A stretch of 64,000 nucleotides of DNA from Casuarius casuarius. Taxonomy: Eukaryota > Chordata > Aves > Casuariiformes > Casuariidae. Within the stretch, counting starts at the first letter, position 1; every line of letters begins with the position of its first letter. The DNA lies in contig PTFA01000024.1 of NCBI GenBank assembly GCA_003342895.1, positions 2,064,932 through 2,128,931 on the forward strand, read 5' to 3'. Both the position numbers and the translations under genes were made by a program. A model generated the notes under the pieces. That model was given only the letters and a program-made list of their open reading frames with translations. It searched no databases and was not told the DNA's origin. Shown piece by piece: positions 28,127 through 41,232 of this stretch.

Positions 28127-29683
28127 TTGAATTGAATTGTAAGATTGAATCTCACCCCCTGTGCAACTTCCTGACTTGAAGCTGTGACTGGCATTCTCAT
28201 TAAGACCCTGTCACTGTAATGGGGCCACCTTGAAGGGGACTTGGGGTGGAAGATATCTACATATTTCCTGCTCTAGGGCTTCTGGAAAATCTGATGAGGC
28301 TTTAGAAGAAGTGAGGCAGGCACAGCAGAGCCAAAAGAAGTAGTTATAAGTTAAGCCCTTGCAAAGTGCAGCTGAAGAGAAGCTGCTCTGTTACAGTGGT
28401 GTCTGTTTTCCCTGATGGACCTTTCCGCCATCTACCAGGGGTGGATGCTGGGAGGCAAACGTCTCCCTCCAGGGCCCTGTGCAGGGGAACCCTGCTGTCT
28501 AAGAAAATATGTGAACGAACTATAAGAAATCCCTGTCTTATCAAACCCTGACTAATATCTGTTCTGAGCTGAGTCACTGATACCTGTATGCTGAATCCTT
28601 AGAAGGAGAAACAGATGGGAAGAAACACTCTAGTCATAGCAGAAGTCACTGGTGTTTTGGGTAGGAATTTTTGCTGTACCAGCCATTCAGCACAAATTTG
28701 CATTCTCCCATCCCTTGGTTCATTAAAGTAGTTTGGGGCAAGAGTAAAAATTTAAAAATTCAGTTCATTGAAGAAAAGTAGTGAAGGAATTGGAATTTAA
28801 GAAAAGCAGTTCTTCCAGACAAAGCAGAGTGTCTTTGAAAACTAGTAGCACCTCAGGTTTAAAACACTGGTGAGGAACCTGTAGGCTGGGGTAGGCGATT
28901 TATTCCCTACGGGCCTGCATAGCCCATCGCTCCCATCACAGGGCCAAAGCGCACCTCTCCTTCGAGCCCAGTGGGGGCCTTCTGTGTGACATGACGGGAT
29001 GCTCCTACAGCCATATGATGGGGACAAGTATGTTTTCATCACGTGACGAATGGCTGTGAAATTATAAGATGGAGAAGAGGCAACAGGGCCCTTGGGAAGA
29101 GGAAGCAGGGGAGTGGGTCATCTGAGCACTTCACCCCAAGCCACGTCCCTGCGCATATCTGAGGGACTTCCAGGAAAAAGGCAGTAACTGTGAGAGAACT
29201 TGAAAATGTTTTTGTAAGCTGGATCTGGCTGGCAAGGTGAAGGTACCAACATTGCGTTAAAAGGGAAGAGTGCTCTCCTTGCCTCCGATCAGCAACACAA
29301 TTCATATCTTCTCCCTCTCCTTGGGTGGTGTAAATGCTCTCCTCTAGTTTCGATCCAGTTCAGCCACTGATAATAACGTTTTCAGTGTCATAGAAGGTTT
29401 TCTTAAAATTCACAGAAAGAAATATTTTATACCCAGTGCAATGAAGTTATACCAATTCAGGAGTTCCTTTTTTCTGTTCAGGCCAATAGGGACCAGGTGT
29501 TCAAAGGTGGTGCTCCTGCAGAACCACATGCACACCTTTTATTTCATCAAACTATACACTTGGCTGAGATGACCATATCTGAAGTGGATGTATTTTTTTC
29601 TAAGATACTGTGGTAACATTTTGAAGTTATAGAATAAGCTCATACTTTGTATTCTGGTTTCCGGCTTTAATCAAGGAAGAAGT

Positions 29684-29890
29684 AGTATTTTGTGATTAAA
29701 ACGCTGGACTGTGAGTTTAGAGATCTGGATTCAATTTCTGTCTATGCCCCTGTCTCCATGTGTGATTGTGGCAAGCTGTTTAACCTTTATTTCTCCATTT
29801 CTTCTGCATAAAATGGAGATGGCAAATCTCAGGAATCTCCTCACCTTCCGTTATTGTGGGATCAGATCATTTCAAAATGTTTAATGTACC
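29684..29890 (+). mobile_element. MIR/CORE-SINE-like element
   Basis: The 5' part resembles a tRNA-derived head: TGATTAAAACGCTGGACTGT as an A-box-like region and GGATTCAATTTCTG as a B-box-like region. It is followed by the core GTGATTGTGGCAAGCTGTTT, AACCTTTATTTCTCC and AAAATGGAGATGGCAAATCT, in the expected order for MIR. It is diverged and most likely ancient. Confidence 0.62.
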
Positions 29891-29917
29891 TTCTCCCCCC
29901 ATAAAGCAGGGAATGTT

Positions 29918-29955
29918 CTTCCTATTTTACAAATGAGGAACTGAGGCACAGATTA
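29918..29955 (-). mobile_element. MIR-like fragment, antisense
   Basis: ATTTTACAAATGAGGAACTG followed by AGGCACAG matches the familiar antisense MIR core (attttacagatgaggaaactgaggcacag) with few changes. It lies about 30 bp after the + strand MIR-like element and faces it. Confidence 0.55.
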
Positions 29956-31727
29956 TCCTAGGCTGGTCTACATTAAACAGCGTGTGTTTGCCTTGGCAGA
30001 TTTCCTGGCTCCCAGACAATCCAATTTGGGATCTGGCTGGAACATGCTGCAATTCTCTTCTAGCCTGCATGTCTCGGTTTTGTGGGCTCCCTCCCCCCTT
30101 CACCCCTCCCAGCAAGGCATGAGGGTGGAGGGGAGGCTGGATTTCAGCTTGGAGCGGGACTGGGGCTCCCATCAGAGCATGGAGATCCAGAATCTCAGAG
30201 CTGCTTCTGGGCCCATTAATTTTAATGTCTTTTGACAAGCTGTTCAGACTGAGATGGGAAATTTGCAGAGGAAGGAGGGAACTGAAACCAAGGCATCCAT
30301 GGTGCTGCACTGAACCAGCTGTTGCACCTCATTTTTCCTACTGTTCTTCTACCTTATCTATTTCAAGACTGTAATTTGGGGGTATAGTGATTGTTTTTCA
30401 CTGTGGCTCTATAGCACCCAGCCTAGTAGGGCTGATGTGTGTCCTGTGTCACAAATAATATATATTACTGAAAATTTTGTTTGTCCAGAACCATAGAGCA
30501 CATTCGGAAGAAGCTGCAACCTCTATCTTATTATGGAGACCAAGAGAGAAAATTTTTCCTAACCTACTTTTGTGGTTTGGAATAATTTGATTTTGCTCAG
30601 GAAAACCTAGAATATGTGTAGTTTAAGGTAGAATTAAAGAGCAGGGGAAATACTGGTTTGGGTTGCTTTGCACAGTGCTAGATCCTGGCTTCTTCCCACA
30701 TTACCCTGTTTCTTCAGCTTTGATTTTCCACTTAAATCTTGTCTAGTCTTTAATAAATAAATGATGAAGGATCTACTACAGTTTGTTATTTAATGTTAGA
30801 AATAGAAATGAAATGTGGGCTTAAAAAAGGCTAATTTAACTTCCAGGTGTGTATTTAAACTATTATGCTTAGCACCTGGGAGTAGGTACAAGTGTCTGTG
30901 TTTCTGCAGCTTGTTATCTGGCAGTATGATTGCGAGTGATAGTCTTTTTCTTTCTTTTAAAGGAATGAGAGAACAAGGGAAGGAAGCCAGTAGGGAATAT
31001 TGGAAAAAGGTTGTGGTAATCTTTCATGCTCATTAATCCATATTGTCCAGACATCCAAAAAACAATGGGATGCTAAACATATATGTAAAAGATGATTAAA
31101 AATAGACCTCCAGGAAAGCTTTACCCTCTCTGTGCTACCCTATAAATCAAATGCCCCAGCTCCTTAAGGTGTAATAGAGCTGCTTTGCACTGCGTTACCT
31201 GGTTACAAAGCCAAGAAACCAGCCTTATGGGACTCTCCTGCTGCTGCAGGAAGGTTTCCGAATAGCATAGGAAGAGGAGGCCATCAGTTACACTTCTGTA
31301 TAATGTTACAGTTAAACTAATTTAGTATTAAATGTGAGGCAGTACCTTCCCACTTGTGACTAGCAGTGCCACCAAGATACTGTTTTACGGGTTGGACAGT
31401 GTATAATGAAGGTAGGGCTTGCAGCTTTGCCTTTATATATGGGGCTACAGCAGGCAGCGCACCAAAGCACAAGAATATTTTTCTCTCCTAAAGGTCCTGC
31501 TTTGCAAAATTTAGAAATTTAGCTTGTTGGTGGATATTAAAGGAAGTTGATGGTTTCTGTAGGGGAGGACTTAGGCACAGCCTGTGTCCTGGCAGAGCTT
31601 CCTTCCTCCTTTGCAGAGCAGCGCCTTGGTTTTTCACAGCTGGCAAGCTAGCACATCAGTGAAGCCGTAAGGTGCAATGCTGGGATGTGCAACGTATGGC
31701 CGGGAGCCAAATGCAGCTCTGACTTTG

Positions 31728-31754
31728 TTTTTTTTTTTTTTAAAAAAAAAAAAA
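31728..31754. repeat. Adjoining T14 and A13 tracts
   Basis: Fourteen T (31728-31741) are followed directly by thirteen A (31742-31754), forming a near-perfect 26-27 bp A/T palindrome within intron 4. Confidence 0.95.
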
Positions 31755-31769
31755 GTCACCCCAGCACAC

Positions 31770-31885
31770 CCTCCTCTAGTGAATACAAGCTAGCTGATCA
31801 GCAGCAGGTGTTTGTGTTTGGGCAGCTTGGAGAAACAATTGCTATTAATCCACCAAAGAAATTACAAGCAAAATAGGGCATTTGT
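31770..31885. promoter_or_regulatory. Candidate enhancer-like block
   Basis: A motif-dense unique stretch containing CAGCAGGTG (E-box), TGTGTTTGGG (forkhead-like), AACAATTGCTATTAATCC (SOX-like and homeodomain-like) and TTGTTG. Function is inferred only from motif density. Confidence 0.25.
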
Positions 31886-33479
31886 TGTTCCTTTTAAGGC
31901 TATATGTAAATTGATATTCAAAAGAGTAAAGGCCCTTGGGCTTTTGGCAAGTAGCTAGTGCAGCTGTTGGACGTCCCTGATGTAACCGGTGATCTTTAGT
32001 TTGTTTTGATTTTACTTCCTCCCTCTCCCTCCCCTTCCCTTCTTCCTTCAGTAGCTCAAATGGCTTTCAAAGTATTTATTGTATGTCCTACAAAAGGACA
32101 GTTATATGTCCCTGTGACTTCCTGTCATCATTTGATGCCACATTGAGTTTAATTAGAGTTCCTTAGGATGCTGAATAGCCTTTAAGTACATAGAAGGAAA
32201 GGCTGAATATTGTAGTTAGGCACAAAGGTAAAGGAACACTACTCTAGTGAAAACCGGCTAATTTAAAAGATGAGTTAGTGTTGTAACACTGTGCCACAAA
32301 TCATCCTTTCAATTTTTGTGGCTCTACAGTTAATTTTTCCTTACTTTTGTATCATTCTTCTCTGCTTCAGTTTGGAAGAATCACATAAAATATAAATGCA
32401 GCTAATTTACTGTGCTTGAGAAAAGGTGAAACAGATTTTACAAACTTTAAGTTTAAACATTTCCCTTCAAAACAAAATAGCACTAAGAGTGATAGAGGGT
32501 ATTCTTTTAAAAAAAAAAAAAGTGAAAAAGAAAAGAAAAAACAGTAAGGAAATCTGTTCTTTTAAATTGATACTGCTCTCAAGTCTAAAATTTTAGGTGT
32601 TTGAGGTAATATTTCTCTAAAAATAAAACAGCAAGAAGCATGTCTCTCTCATGTTCTGCATAATATCATTTACCAGTGTCCCATTTGTCATGAGAATAAC
32701 ATGAAAGAGGCAAAGGATTAATTTACATAGGAGCCATAATTTTATTACAAAAATATTTGGTATACAACAAATTTTGATTTTATACATATGTGCACTTGCA
32801 TGCACACACGCATGCACATACTTTTTTTCCAAAGTTTTTCCAAAAGTTCAGTTTGCAAGCTGGAAAGAACTCTTCCCCCATACTTTCCTTCAAGCTGGAA
32901 AATCAGTCTCGCTTTAGTTCGGTGGGTCACAGAAGTCTCCACAGGCTGGCCTGCATACAGTCCTGATATTTTCATCTGGCTCAGTTCTGCAAAATTAGCT
33001 TGAAAAGCTCCAATTTTTAGCCCACCTGATGCCAATAGAGTAGTTTCATGTTGTAAAACAATGAGCAGAGGAGTAAAAGAAACACATGTGATGTTGCTTC
33101 AACAAGTATCCCAAAAAATAGGCGAGGTTGTCTCAGCAGTGAACAGTATAAGAAAGTATTGTTTATCACTGAAATAAATCTTGTATTCTTTCAACCAGAG
33201 CAGCACAGACTGTCTTTCTATTTTCTCCTGTAATAGATCGCAGTTTATTACGTTGCGTAAATACATATTCATAACTGTCAGATCTGCTAAATCGCACAGG
33301 AATCTGAAATTGAGATCAAAAGCATTCTTGGGAGTATTCTGTGTTAACGAAGTTCAAATACCGGAGCTGCTTTCTGACTCTGAGCTGCGGTGGTTCAGAA
33401 GGGGTGCAATAGTCCCCATTTACTGTTGGTAGCTGCAAGGTGGCGTCTTTATTCTTTCTTTGGTAATTAATGTGGAAAA

Positions 33480-33930
33480 GAGTCTTAGCGAGTTATTAAA
33501 TTTTACTGTGTATTTTTTTCTTTCACCATTAGTTTGGGGAGAGAGAGAAGCAAAAACATATTGCAAGATTGTGCAAGACTGTGCGATGGGTGATTCACCA
33601 TTACTCTGAGGGGCAGATCAGTGTACGCAGCATCCTGGTTTTCAAGCATGAAGAACTAAATGCTGAAATGCTAAACCTAGGAGCAGCATTCAATTTCCTA
33701 ATTAAGTTTCCAAAGTATTTGTTTTGATTAATGAAGAGGTTATTAACTTTAATCCTGATTAGATTAATTTATGGAGCTGCCATGCTGGTACAATTGCTAC
33801 TTACACCTATCAAGCTAATAATGTTTGCGTAGCATCATGTGTGTGTCATCTGAAAGTAAATTATAGCTGTGATTTTCAATGATGTGAGCTGTTTTGCTTT
33901 GCCTGAGATACAATGCTGTATCCACTATTA
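33480..33930. promoter_or_regulatory. Candidate enhancer-like AT-rich block
   Basis: A non-repetitive block dense in homeodomain-type cores: CTAATTAAG, TTGATTAATG, GTTATTAAC, TAATCCTGATTAGATTAATT and AAGCTAATAATG. This texture is typical of conserved noncoding elements in introns of developmental genes. No exon borders or repeat family were recognised. Confidence 0.3.
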
Positions 33931-36900
33931 TATCGTAGGAATGTCTAAATGGAAAAATGTGGCACTCAGCCACTAATTAATTCTGCAAAGGAAGAAGGAA
34001 AAAGAGGAGCCTTTAGAAACAAGGTGTGCTATACACTCAGTAAGGGACTTTTAAGTCAAAGGGAAGAAAAGTGAGTGGAAGTAATCGGTTGGGATCCTGT
34101 GAGTGCTGGATGGGTGCAGAGGACCCCCAGCACTTTGGGGTGCCACCAGCCTCAGCAAAGGGCGGCTGCCGAGCCTTGGCCCCTGCTCAGCCGCTGCAGC
34201 TGCACATTGCCCATTGCTACCCAGAGGGTAGGAAGCGGCTGGGAGTAGCGGAGTGTGTTGTTATTTCTACTTCTTGAGAACTCTGGAGGCTTTGATTGAA
34301 ACAGGCATAGAATTTCCTGCGTAGGGAAAAAAAGCTAATTTTCCCAATTTGGAAAAAATCAGCAATCCTATTATGTGGAATTACGATGACACACCAGATT
34401 TATTTTGCGAGCATTTTCCTCCACTGCACCACCCAGACCTTGTTGCTGGAGCCACCCGACACAGGCAGAGCCATAATTGCAGGCTGCTGCCTCCAGTAGA
34501 GACTAGCCCAGCAGAGGTGCTGCACATCTGCTCGTTTGCTGTCCGAAAGAAATGTCAAGACCTAGAAATAGTAGGTTTTGCTCGGGGTTCTGGGGGACTT
34601 CTGAGTGTAGCTCCTCCTGTGCGTCGCCATCCTGCCTGGTCCTCCGCAGGCGCTCAGCCTCCTACCAGCACCACATTTAACCTTAGTTAAATTTAACCAA
34701 ACAGCATTATTTTCCCAGACACGTCTGCAAAGCTTGGTGTAGACCAGATCTTTGGAGAATGTATCGGCTTCGTTCTCGCGGGTCTAGGCTGACCATAGGA
34801 GGATGGACATGACTTAAAGGTTGGACAAATTTGGGTAGTGTTTCATGGCACTGGCAAAAGGCATCTCCCAGCAAGTCTCGGGTGTCTACTCCATAGCAAG
34901 GACATGCTACAGCATCACAGTCAAGTGGCTACTGGTGTTCATGTGGTGGCTTTGCTTTGCTTCATGATATTTTTAGGGTTTTTTTCTTCTTCTTCTTGAA
35001 GAGCAGGACGGTAATTTTGTCTGGCCTCATTTTTTGAAATGTCTGAATCATTTTTTGACTTAAAAAAAAAATAGCCTACGACTGTAGAAAATTGCAGCTC
35101 AAATAAATTCTACAAAGTTAACAGCAGCTGTGACAACAGCCTCTAAGGCTGGGAAGTATTCTGAAACTAATTCTGCAACATTTCTACATTAAGTCATTCA
35201 TATTATATCTATATTAAATAGCAGAGAAAATAACAAGTTGCTGAGAGGCTTCATATTGTTGCTTAGATGTTTTTAAGTCATTTACCTTCGGATTTTCTGA
35301 TAAGTGGAATATCCTAAATTTTTCTTAAGACTGGAAAAATTTCTGTGAAGCTGACATTTTAACATTTTACGACTATAAATAGTTTATAGTTTTAATAAAA
35401 ATGTTCTGGGAAGGACTTTGAAGATGAGCACTTCCATGTACATATAACTACATAAGCTTGAACTTTGATGCTATGATAATTTCTGGCTGTATTACAAAGG
35501 TCTCTATACTATCAGACATAATCTCTGTTTCAGCTGAAATAGCAAAGCCATGTTTTTAATCGTTATGTTTTTTAAAAAAAAAAGAAAGAAGAAGGAAGAA
35601 AAATATCATACCAACATGGTTTCTGTCATTTTTGAATTTGCTCAAATTCTTTCATAGGGGAACACCTTTTTAGTGCTACAGTCAGTTATAACTTTTTAAA
35701 TTATGAAACAATTTTGAGTATGGCTCTTAACCATTTTGTGCAAAAATGTCTGGACTTTCTGGCCTCCAATTAAGCGCTAGCAAGCACTTTACAGAAAACT
35801 GCTTTATTTTATATCATTCAAGAAAAACTCGGAAGTGGAGAAGCATGAGGTACTTCCACAGGATTTGTTTTCTTTTGCTTTGCTATTCCTCTGTCTTCTT
35901 GGTAACCTCTTTCTTGTTGGATTTATAAAATTAGTTATTTCTGACCATGCCTTCTTTTCCCTCGAGACCATATACCTCCTGCCTGACTGCCATTTGTATA
36001 AAGTTCCTGTAGTGACTACATTGACTGGTTTTAATGAACTCAATGAAGATATAACGCTTGTATTTATGCATAGAATTTGCTTACACCAAGTGTTTTTCAT
36101 GAGCTGAAGGCAAACAGAAAATTTCTATTTGTGCATAGAATTTGCCTGCGTAGGCATAAATCACAACGCGTGAATGGCTGCCCGGAGTGACCAAAGCTGC
36201 TGCGCCGTCCTTTCCCGGTGGCTTTGCTGCGTCCCTCTGCAGCCGTCATGCCCTCCTAGCCCAGCCCTTTGGCTTGCGTCTCTGCCTGGCGCGTTTTTGG
36301 CCAGTTGACACTAAGGCCGTAGCTCTTCTGCGCCCTTTCCAGAGCAGAGCTGTGGGTGCTCGCTTGGGTGACTTGGCACGAGAAGGGAGGCAGGATAACA
36401 GCAAGGCCTTTTGCTTTCCTCCCGCAGTGGGGGAAATAGAGAGCTGATATCAGAGACGCATTAGAAGGCTCGTTGTTCTCCCTTAGATGTGCCAGAAGGA
36501 GGGGATTTATTAGACAGTCTGACAACACAGAGGGGAAATATTTCCATAGCCTTAAAAAAAAGGGAGGGGGGAGGGAAACTCATACCGCTTTTTTGGTGCG
36601 ACAGAGGCTGGAATGTGGCCAGACCAGTCCTGGGCTTCCATATGCTGAAATTTCCTCGCTGAAATTTAGTTATTCAGTGACCGCGATTGTGACAAGGATG
36701 TGTCTGTGAAAAATAGCTAATAGTCAATACAACCGACTCACAAGCTTCCTTGAGCCTACTCACCGGATGTCAAGATTTCGTCCCAGCATGTTCGCATCAA
36801 TGCAAGAGAGGGAGAAGTTAGAAAAATGCCATTTCAGTAAGCCAGAAGAGAGAGTTTGTAGGTGGAAGTAACATTAGATCGTCTGTTTGAAGCTGCATGT

Positions 36901-37489
36901 GGTAATGCAGAGGAATTTGTAAGAGGAATAGTTGGTAATTGCTCCAGAGATTAGGCTCGGTTCCTTGCAGAAACTTAGGAAGTAACTGCCCTAGTTCAGT
37001 TGTGCTTCTTTCATCTTCACGTTGTGTAATCTCCATTTCAAATGACAAAATTCTTTATCTTCTGTCTGCTAACAATATCTTCGTTGTATATGAGTGATTC
37101 AGTTAAACTGATATATCGAAAGCCACACTTTTTACTCTTCACTGAGTAACACGATACTGGCTAATGGGTAGAACAGCACTTAGTAACTTATATTTCTGTA
37201 GGACCGCTTCAGTTATTTTACCCAGGTAACTGTAATAAGAGTAATAACTCTGGTACAGGGCTGATGCAGGATGATGCTGTGAAAGAAATGAAGGCAATAC
37301 CATTTGTCGTGGATTTTATCCACTCAAAAGGTTGAACGTGGTATCTTGACTTTTGTGTTCAAAAACACTGCAGTTATAGTCAGTTATGGAAGTGAGGTAA
37401 CAGGCTGAAAATAAGGTTGTTGGTTGCACGTCGCTATTTGGCGAGCAACTTACTTTTCTCTAGCTTGTCTTAAACACTAAGTCTATTTG

Positions 37490-37690
37490 CAGTTGTGTTT
37501 TTACTAATGACAAGTCAATAAATTGCTTTATCTATTACCGGGATTATAATGATGTCTCAAAAACTATGATTAAAATTAACAAATTCATCATGCCTGCTGC
37601 TTTAATCAGCAGAATAAAGAATAATTGTTATTTTCTACTAATTTTAGACATCAAATATGGAGTTTCAGTTAACAATGCTTTTTCAGGAAC
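37490..37690. promoter_or_regulatory. Candidate enhancer-like AT-rich block
   Basis: Contains closely spaced AATTGC, ATGATTAAAATTAAC, CTGCTTTAATCAGCAG (an imperfect palindrome), AATAATTGTTATT and CTAATTTTAG. The sequence is non-repetitive and homeodomain/SOX-motif rich. Support is motif density only. Confidence 0.25.
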
Positions 37691-37888
37691 TTATAGATAA
37701 ATATTCAAATGAAATTCAACACAGCTTTTTAGGGGTTCTCTTAAGTGTTATTTTTTATTTCAAATAAAAAGCAGCAAAATGAATGCCGTTTGTTAACGTT
37801 TATCCATGTCCTGTGTTAGCGGTAAGGTAATCCGCCTTATTTGGGACTGCTGTTACACTCAGTGAGCATCTGGCAGCAAAAGTCACGG

Positions 37889-37970
37889 GCCATATCCCTA
37901 GTGAGTGTAAATTGTCATAGGTCCATTGACTTCAACTGAGCTATGACTACTTATACAAATTCCCCCGCCT
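37889..37970. repeat. MITE-like palindromic repeat fragment
   Basis: GTCATAG (37914-37920) and CTATGAC (37941-37947) are perfect inverted repeats around GTCCATTGACTTCAACTGAG, itself partly self-complementary. The CCATTGACTTCAAC core recalls an abundant old short repeat of birds and turtles centred on a 'ccattgacttcaatgg' motif. Confidence 0.45.
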
Positions 37971-40900
37971 GTTAGTTTTTGACTTTTTAAGACTAGACTC
38001 CTTTTCTTTTTTAATACTATTTATCACATTCCCTTAGTGAGCTGGAGAAGTTTCTATGTCTGTCTTCTGCTTTAGAGGAGTCCCTGAGGCCTTAACTATT
38101 TTACCGGCTATTTTCTGACGTGCCGGTAGGTTTGATCTTTGGACACTGGTGAATATGTGCAAACAGACGATTTTATGTGCAGGAAAGGTGGGTCGTTTAC
38201 AGCCGAACCTTTGGTCGGAGAGCGGGAGCAGGTGGCAGAAAAGTATTGGTATATTGGTTATGGGCGACTTCGGGAATGCCTGCCATTAGCACAACCTTTC
38301 TCAGTGGAGCAATCACTCGGGCAATGCTCCTTAGGAAAAATTCCATTCTTTCCCTCCATCAATTATTTATATCCCGCTCCTGTTGCCTCAAAAGTCAACT
38401 CTTGTTGATCTGCTTGGTGCAATGAGACAGAAGGAGTGATTTTATAGCCTCTTGCTGTGCGCCAGCAATGACTACTTTAAAAGATGATTCTCCTGACATG
38501 TTTTAATCCATGACAAAACAAGAAATGGTGTGAAAAGCATGTCATTTTATTTGTAATTTTCCCTGAAAGGTAAATATACAAGCCAGACTTCCAAGTACCA
38601 GTGAAAAAAAGGGAATGAAATTTTTCCTCTTGCAGATTATGTAGGCCATAAGAGAATTTCCTCATAAGAATTTTTGTACAGTAACATTAATACAGTTTCA
38701 TTATATTTTTGACGGGAGGCAAATTTGATAGGACTGATCACTTCAGAAGGATAGTATGTTCCTGTCCTCTCTAGATCTTCCCTGTGACCTGTTTCAGTGG
38801 GAGGGAGCAAATATTAAGTGACATGAACTCATTTTAGCCATGGAAAAGTGATCCCCTTGTGTGTCAAGTTAGGTCCCTGGCACTAGGATATGATATATGT
38901 CAAGAGTAGGGGGAACAAATTACCAGGGCGGTCATGCCAGTTTATATCAGTTCCTGGTTTGAAATGCAGTATAAACAAAACAGGAATAGATATTTATATT
39001 AAAGACAAATTTCTGAACTTCTACTGGTGCTCTCTGTAGCACATTTCCAACATGTAAGTGTGATTTGCCTCTCTTGGACCAAATGTAAGCCCTTTATTCT
39101 TTTAATTCTATGTATTGCAGTTCACTTAACCATGTGCTTCTTGTTTATGAAGTAGCCGCATACTGGGTTAAGTAAACTTGGAATCTGAAATATGCTGCCT
39201 GTCCTTTCCCCTCTGGTCTGATGACTCTTGATTATAATCTTCTTTTTTACACAGCTTCTGCCATAAAAATTCTCCAGCCAGAACTATCAGAAACTCTAGG
39301 AGTTTCCCAGAAGATAAGTGACCTTTTTCCAAATTCCCTGTTTCTCCACCCATAACAAACAGGACGATATAATTTTTTCATCCTTTCCTTAGCCTCTCAC
39401 TGTTTAACTGTGTTTTTTGTGCACCTCTCCTTGCTTTGCCACTCCACTTGTGGAGAACGTAAGGGGAGTCTTAATATCCTCCCTCCCTTAGAGTTTAACA
39501 TTTTTTAATTCTAAGCTATTTACTATCTGGGCAGGATGAAAAAAGGTCCAATCTTCAGGTTTAATATTTGTTGTGGGGAAATTTATAGGTGATTTTAACA
39601 GCAATTGGAAGTTTGCTTATGGGAAAATCCTATAAGATGACGTATTTTCTGCTAACTTTTCAAAAACTAACCTGCGGGATATCCTGTTACATTCTATAAA
39701 TTGGTTTAATAACATTTACTTTGGTAAAGTGTACAGTGAAGATACATCCCTCTAAATAACTTTGAAGTTTATTATTTGAATATATTAAAATAAGTTGTCC
39801 TCAAATTAGAATTTTAAATGACCCTTTTGTTCATTTTCTTATAGGGTGGATTGGTAGGACATTTTTAAACTAGTTTTTAGAAAATGTATTAGAGCTAATT
39901 GTCTAACTTGATCCTTTTTATTGAGTTTTATCTCAATATTTGGGTTGAAAACCAGAAAGTGGACTACAGTAGTTGGTATTCAGAAAATAAGTAAGATTTC
40001 TGGTTTGGCCTGAATGTAAAGAACCTGTTTTGAACAATTAAATTTTCATTTTGCATGCAGACTAACGAACACCAGAAGACTTGTCATATTCTTTTCTTCT
40101 GAATCTCTAATCTCCCATCTCAGTGAGGGACTCATGTATAGCTTTCAGGGCTTTCTTGAATAGGTGCAAAAAGCACACTCTTAATTGCTTTTCCTAACCA
40201 CTGCTTTATTTATTGAAAGTTATTTAGTCCTCCCAACTCTAGCACTTCTGTGCCAAGATTGATTTCTAGTTACTTAATTTTCAATGTTGGTCATTTGGAA
40301 GTTATCCATCGTTATTACAAGGAACACTTGGGAACTTCTTATGTTTTAATCTGGATCTGTGTCATAGTGTTGACCTCTCATGTTTAAAGACCAACACTGA
40401 ATTAAATGAATGAAGAACATGAGTTACTTATTAGGTTGTAACACAGGCTCTCAATGTGTACCATATGTGAAAAAAAAATTCAAATTTTGCTTTACTTAAC
40501 TAGTTGTTATTCAGTTTCTGAGTACTCAAACTGACAAAGTTCCTCTTTATAGCTGATGCGTAGTATTGAATCTCTTCTATAATCAGGAAAATGGTTTTAT
40601 GACAGTTTTCTCTTTTTAACTAAAATTTGTGGGATACGATCAGAAATAAGATATCTTAATAGCAAATAAATATTTGGTACCTCTCCAGTCTACTTTTCAA
40701 AATTAATTTCATGAGCCCTCATGACTAAGGGCTAAAGATTTTTAAGCCTACATGAGTTTCTGTGCACTTTCTCTGTTGAACTTTGTGCCATCACATGTTC
40801 TTGTATCTCCTTTCTTAACAAGTTTGAAGCAGAAACATTTTCTGTTTTCCCATAAAGCCAATAGGTCTGCTCTCACTGCGTTTTTAGGGACAGCAAATGT

Positions 40901-41216
40901 GTACTGAAAGCTCTCGTTAGACTTATTCTTCTGTGTTTCACAATATGATTTTAGTAGAGAATAGACTTTACACAGTTGCCTTCTATTTACTGGCACTTTT
41001 TTGTTTCATATGCCCTCCAGACTGTTCAGCTGTGACAGTTGCATACAATAGATTGTGTTACATAGATATCATATATTATATTATGCCCAGATGTATTCTT
41101 TCACCATTTCAGTTTTTCCATTAAGAAAAACCTCTTTGTTTTCTAGGTATTTTCTTTTGTAGTCTTTTGTTCAGTGTTCTTTGTGTCACACGTGAAATTA
41201 AAGTAATGCTTAGCGC

Positions 41217-41232
41217 GGGGTGGGGGGGGGGG
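41217..41232 (+). repeat. G-rich run
   Basis: GGGG, one T, then eleven G. A homopolymer-like tract able in principle to form a G-quadruplex and prone to length error in sequencing. Confidence 0.85.

Noticed and set aside
27895..28179. Open frame encoding repeated SPTYF units
   Set aside because: It is produced by the minisatellite at 28004-28126. The change from 16-bp to 15-bp units explains the apparent protein repeat.
30380..30475. Possible tail of a CORE-SINE or LINE (TAGCACCCAGCCTAGTAGGG followed by ACAAATAATATATATTA)
   Set aside because: Resemblance to a remembered repeat tail is partial and no body was found next to it.
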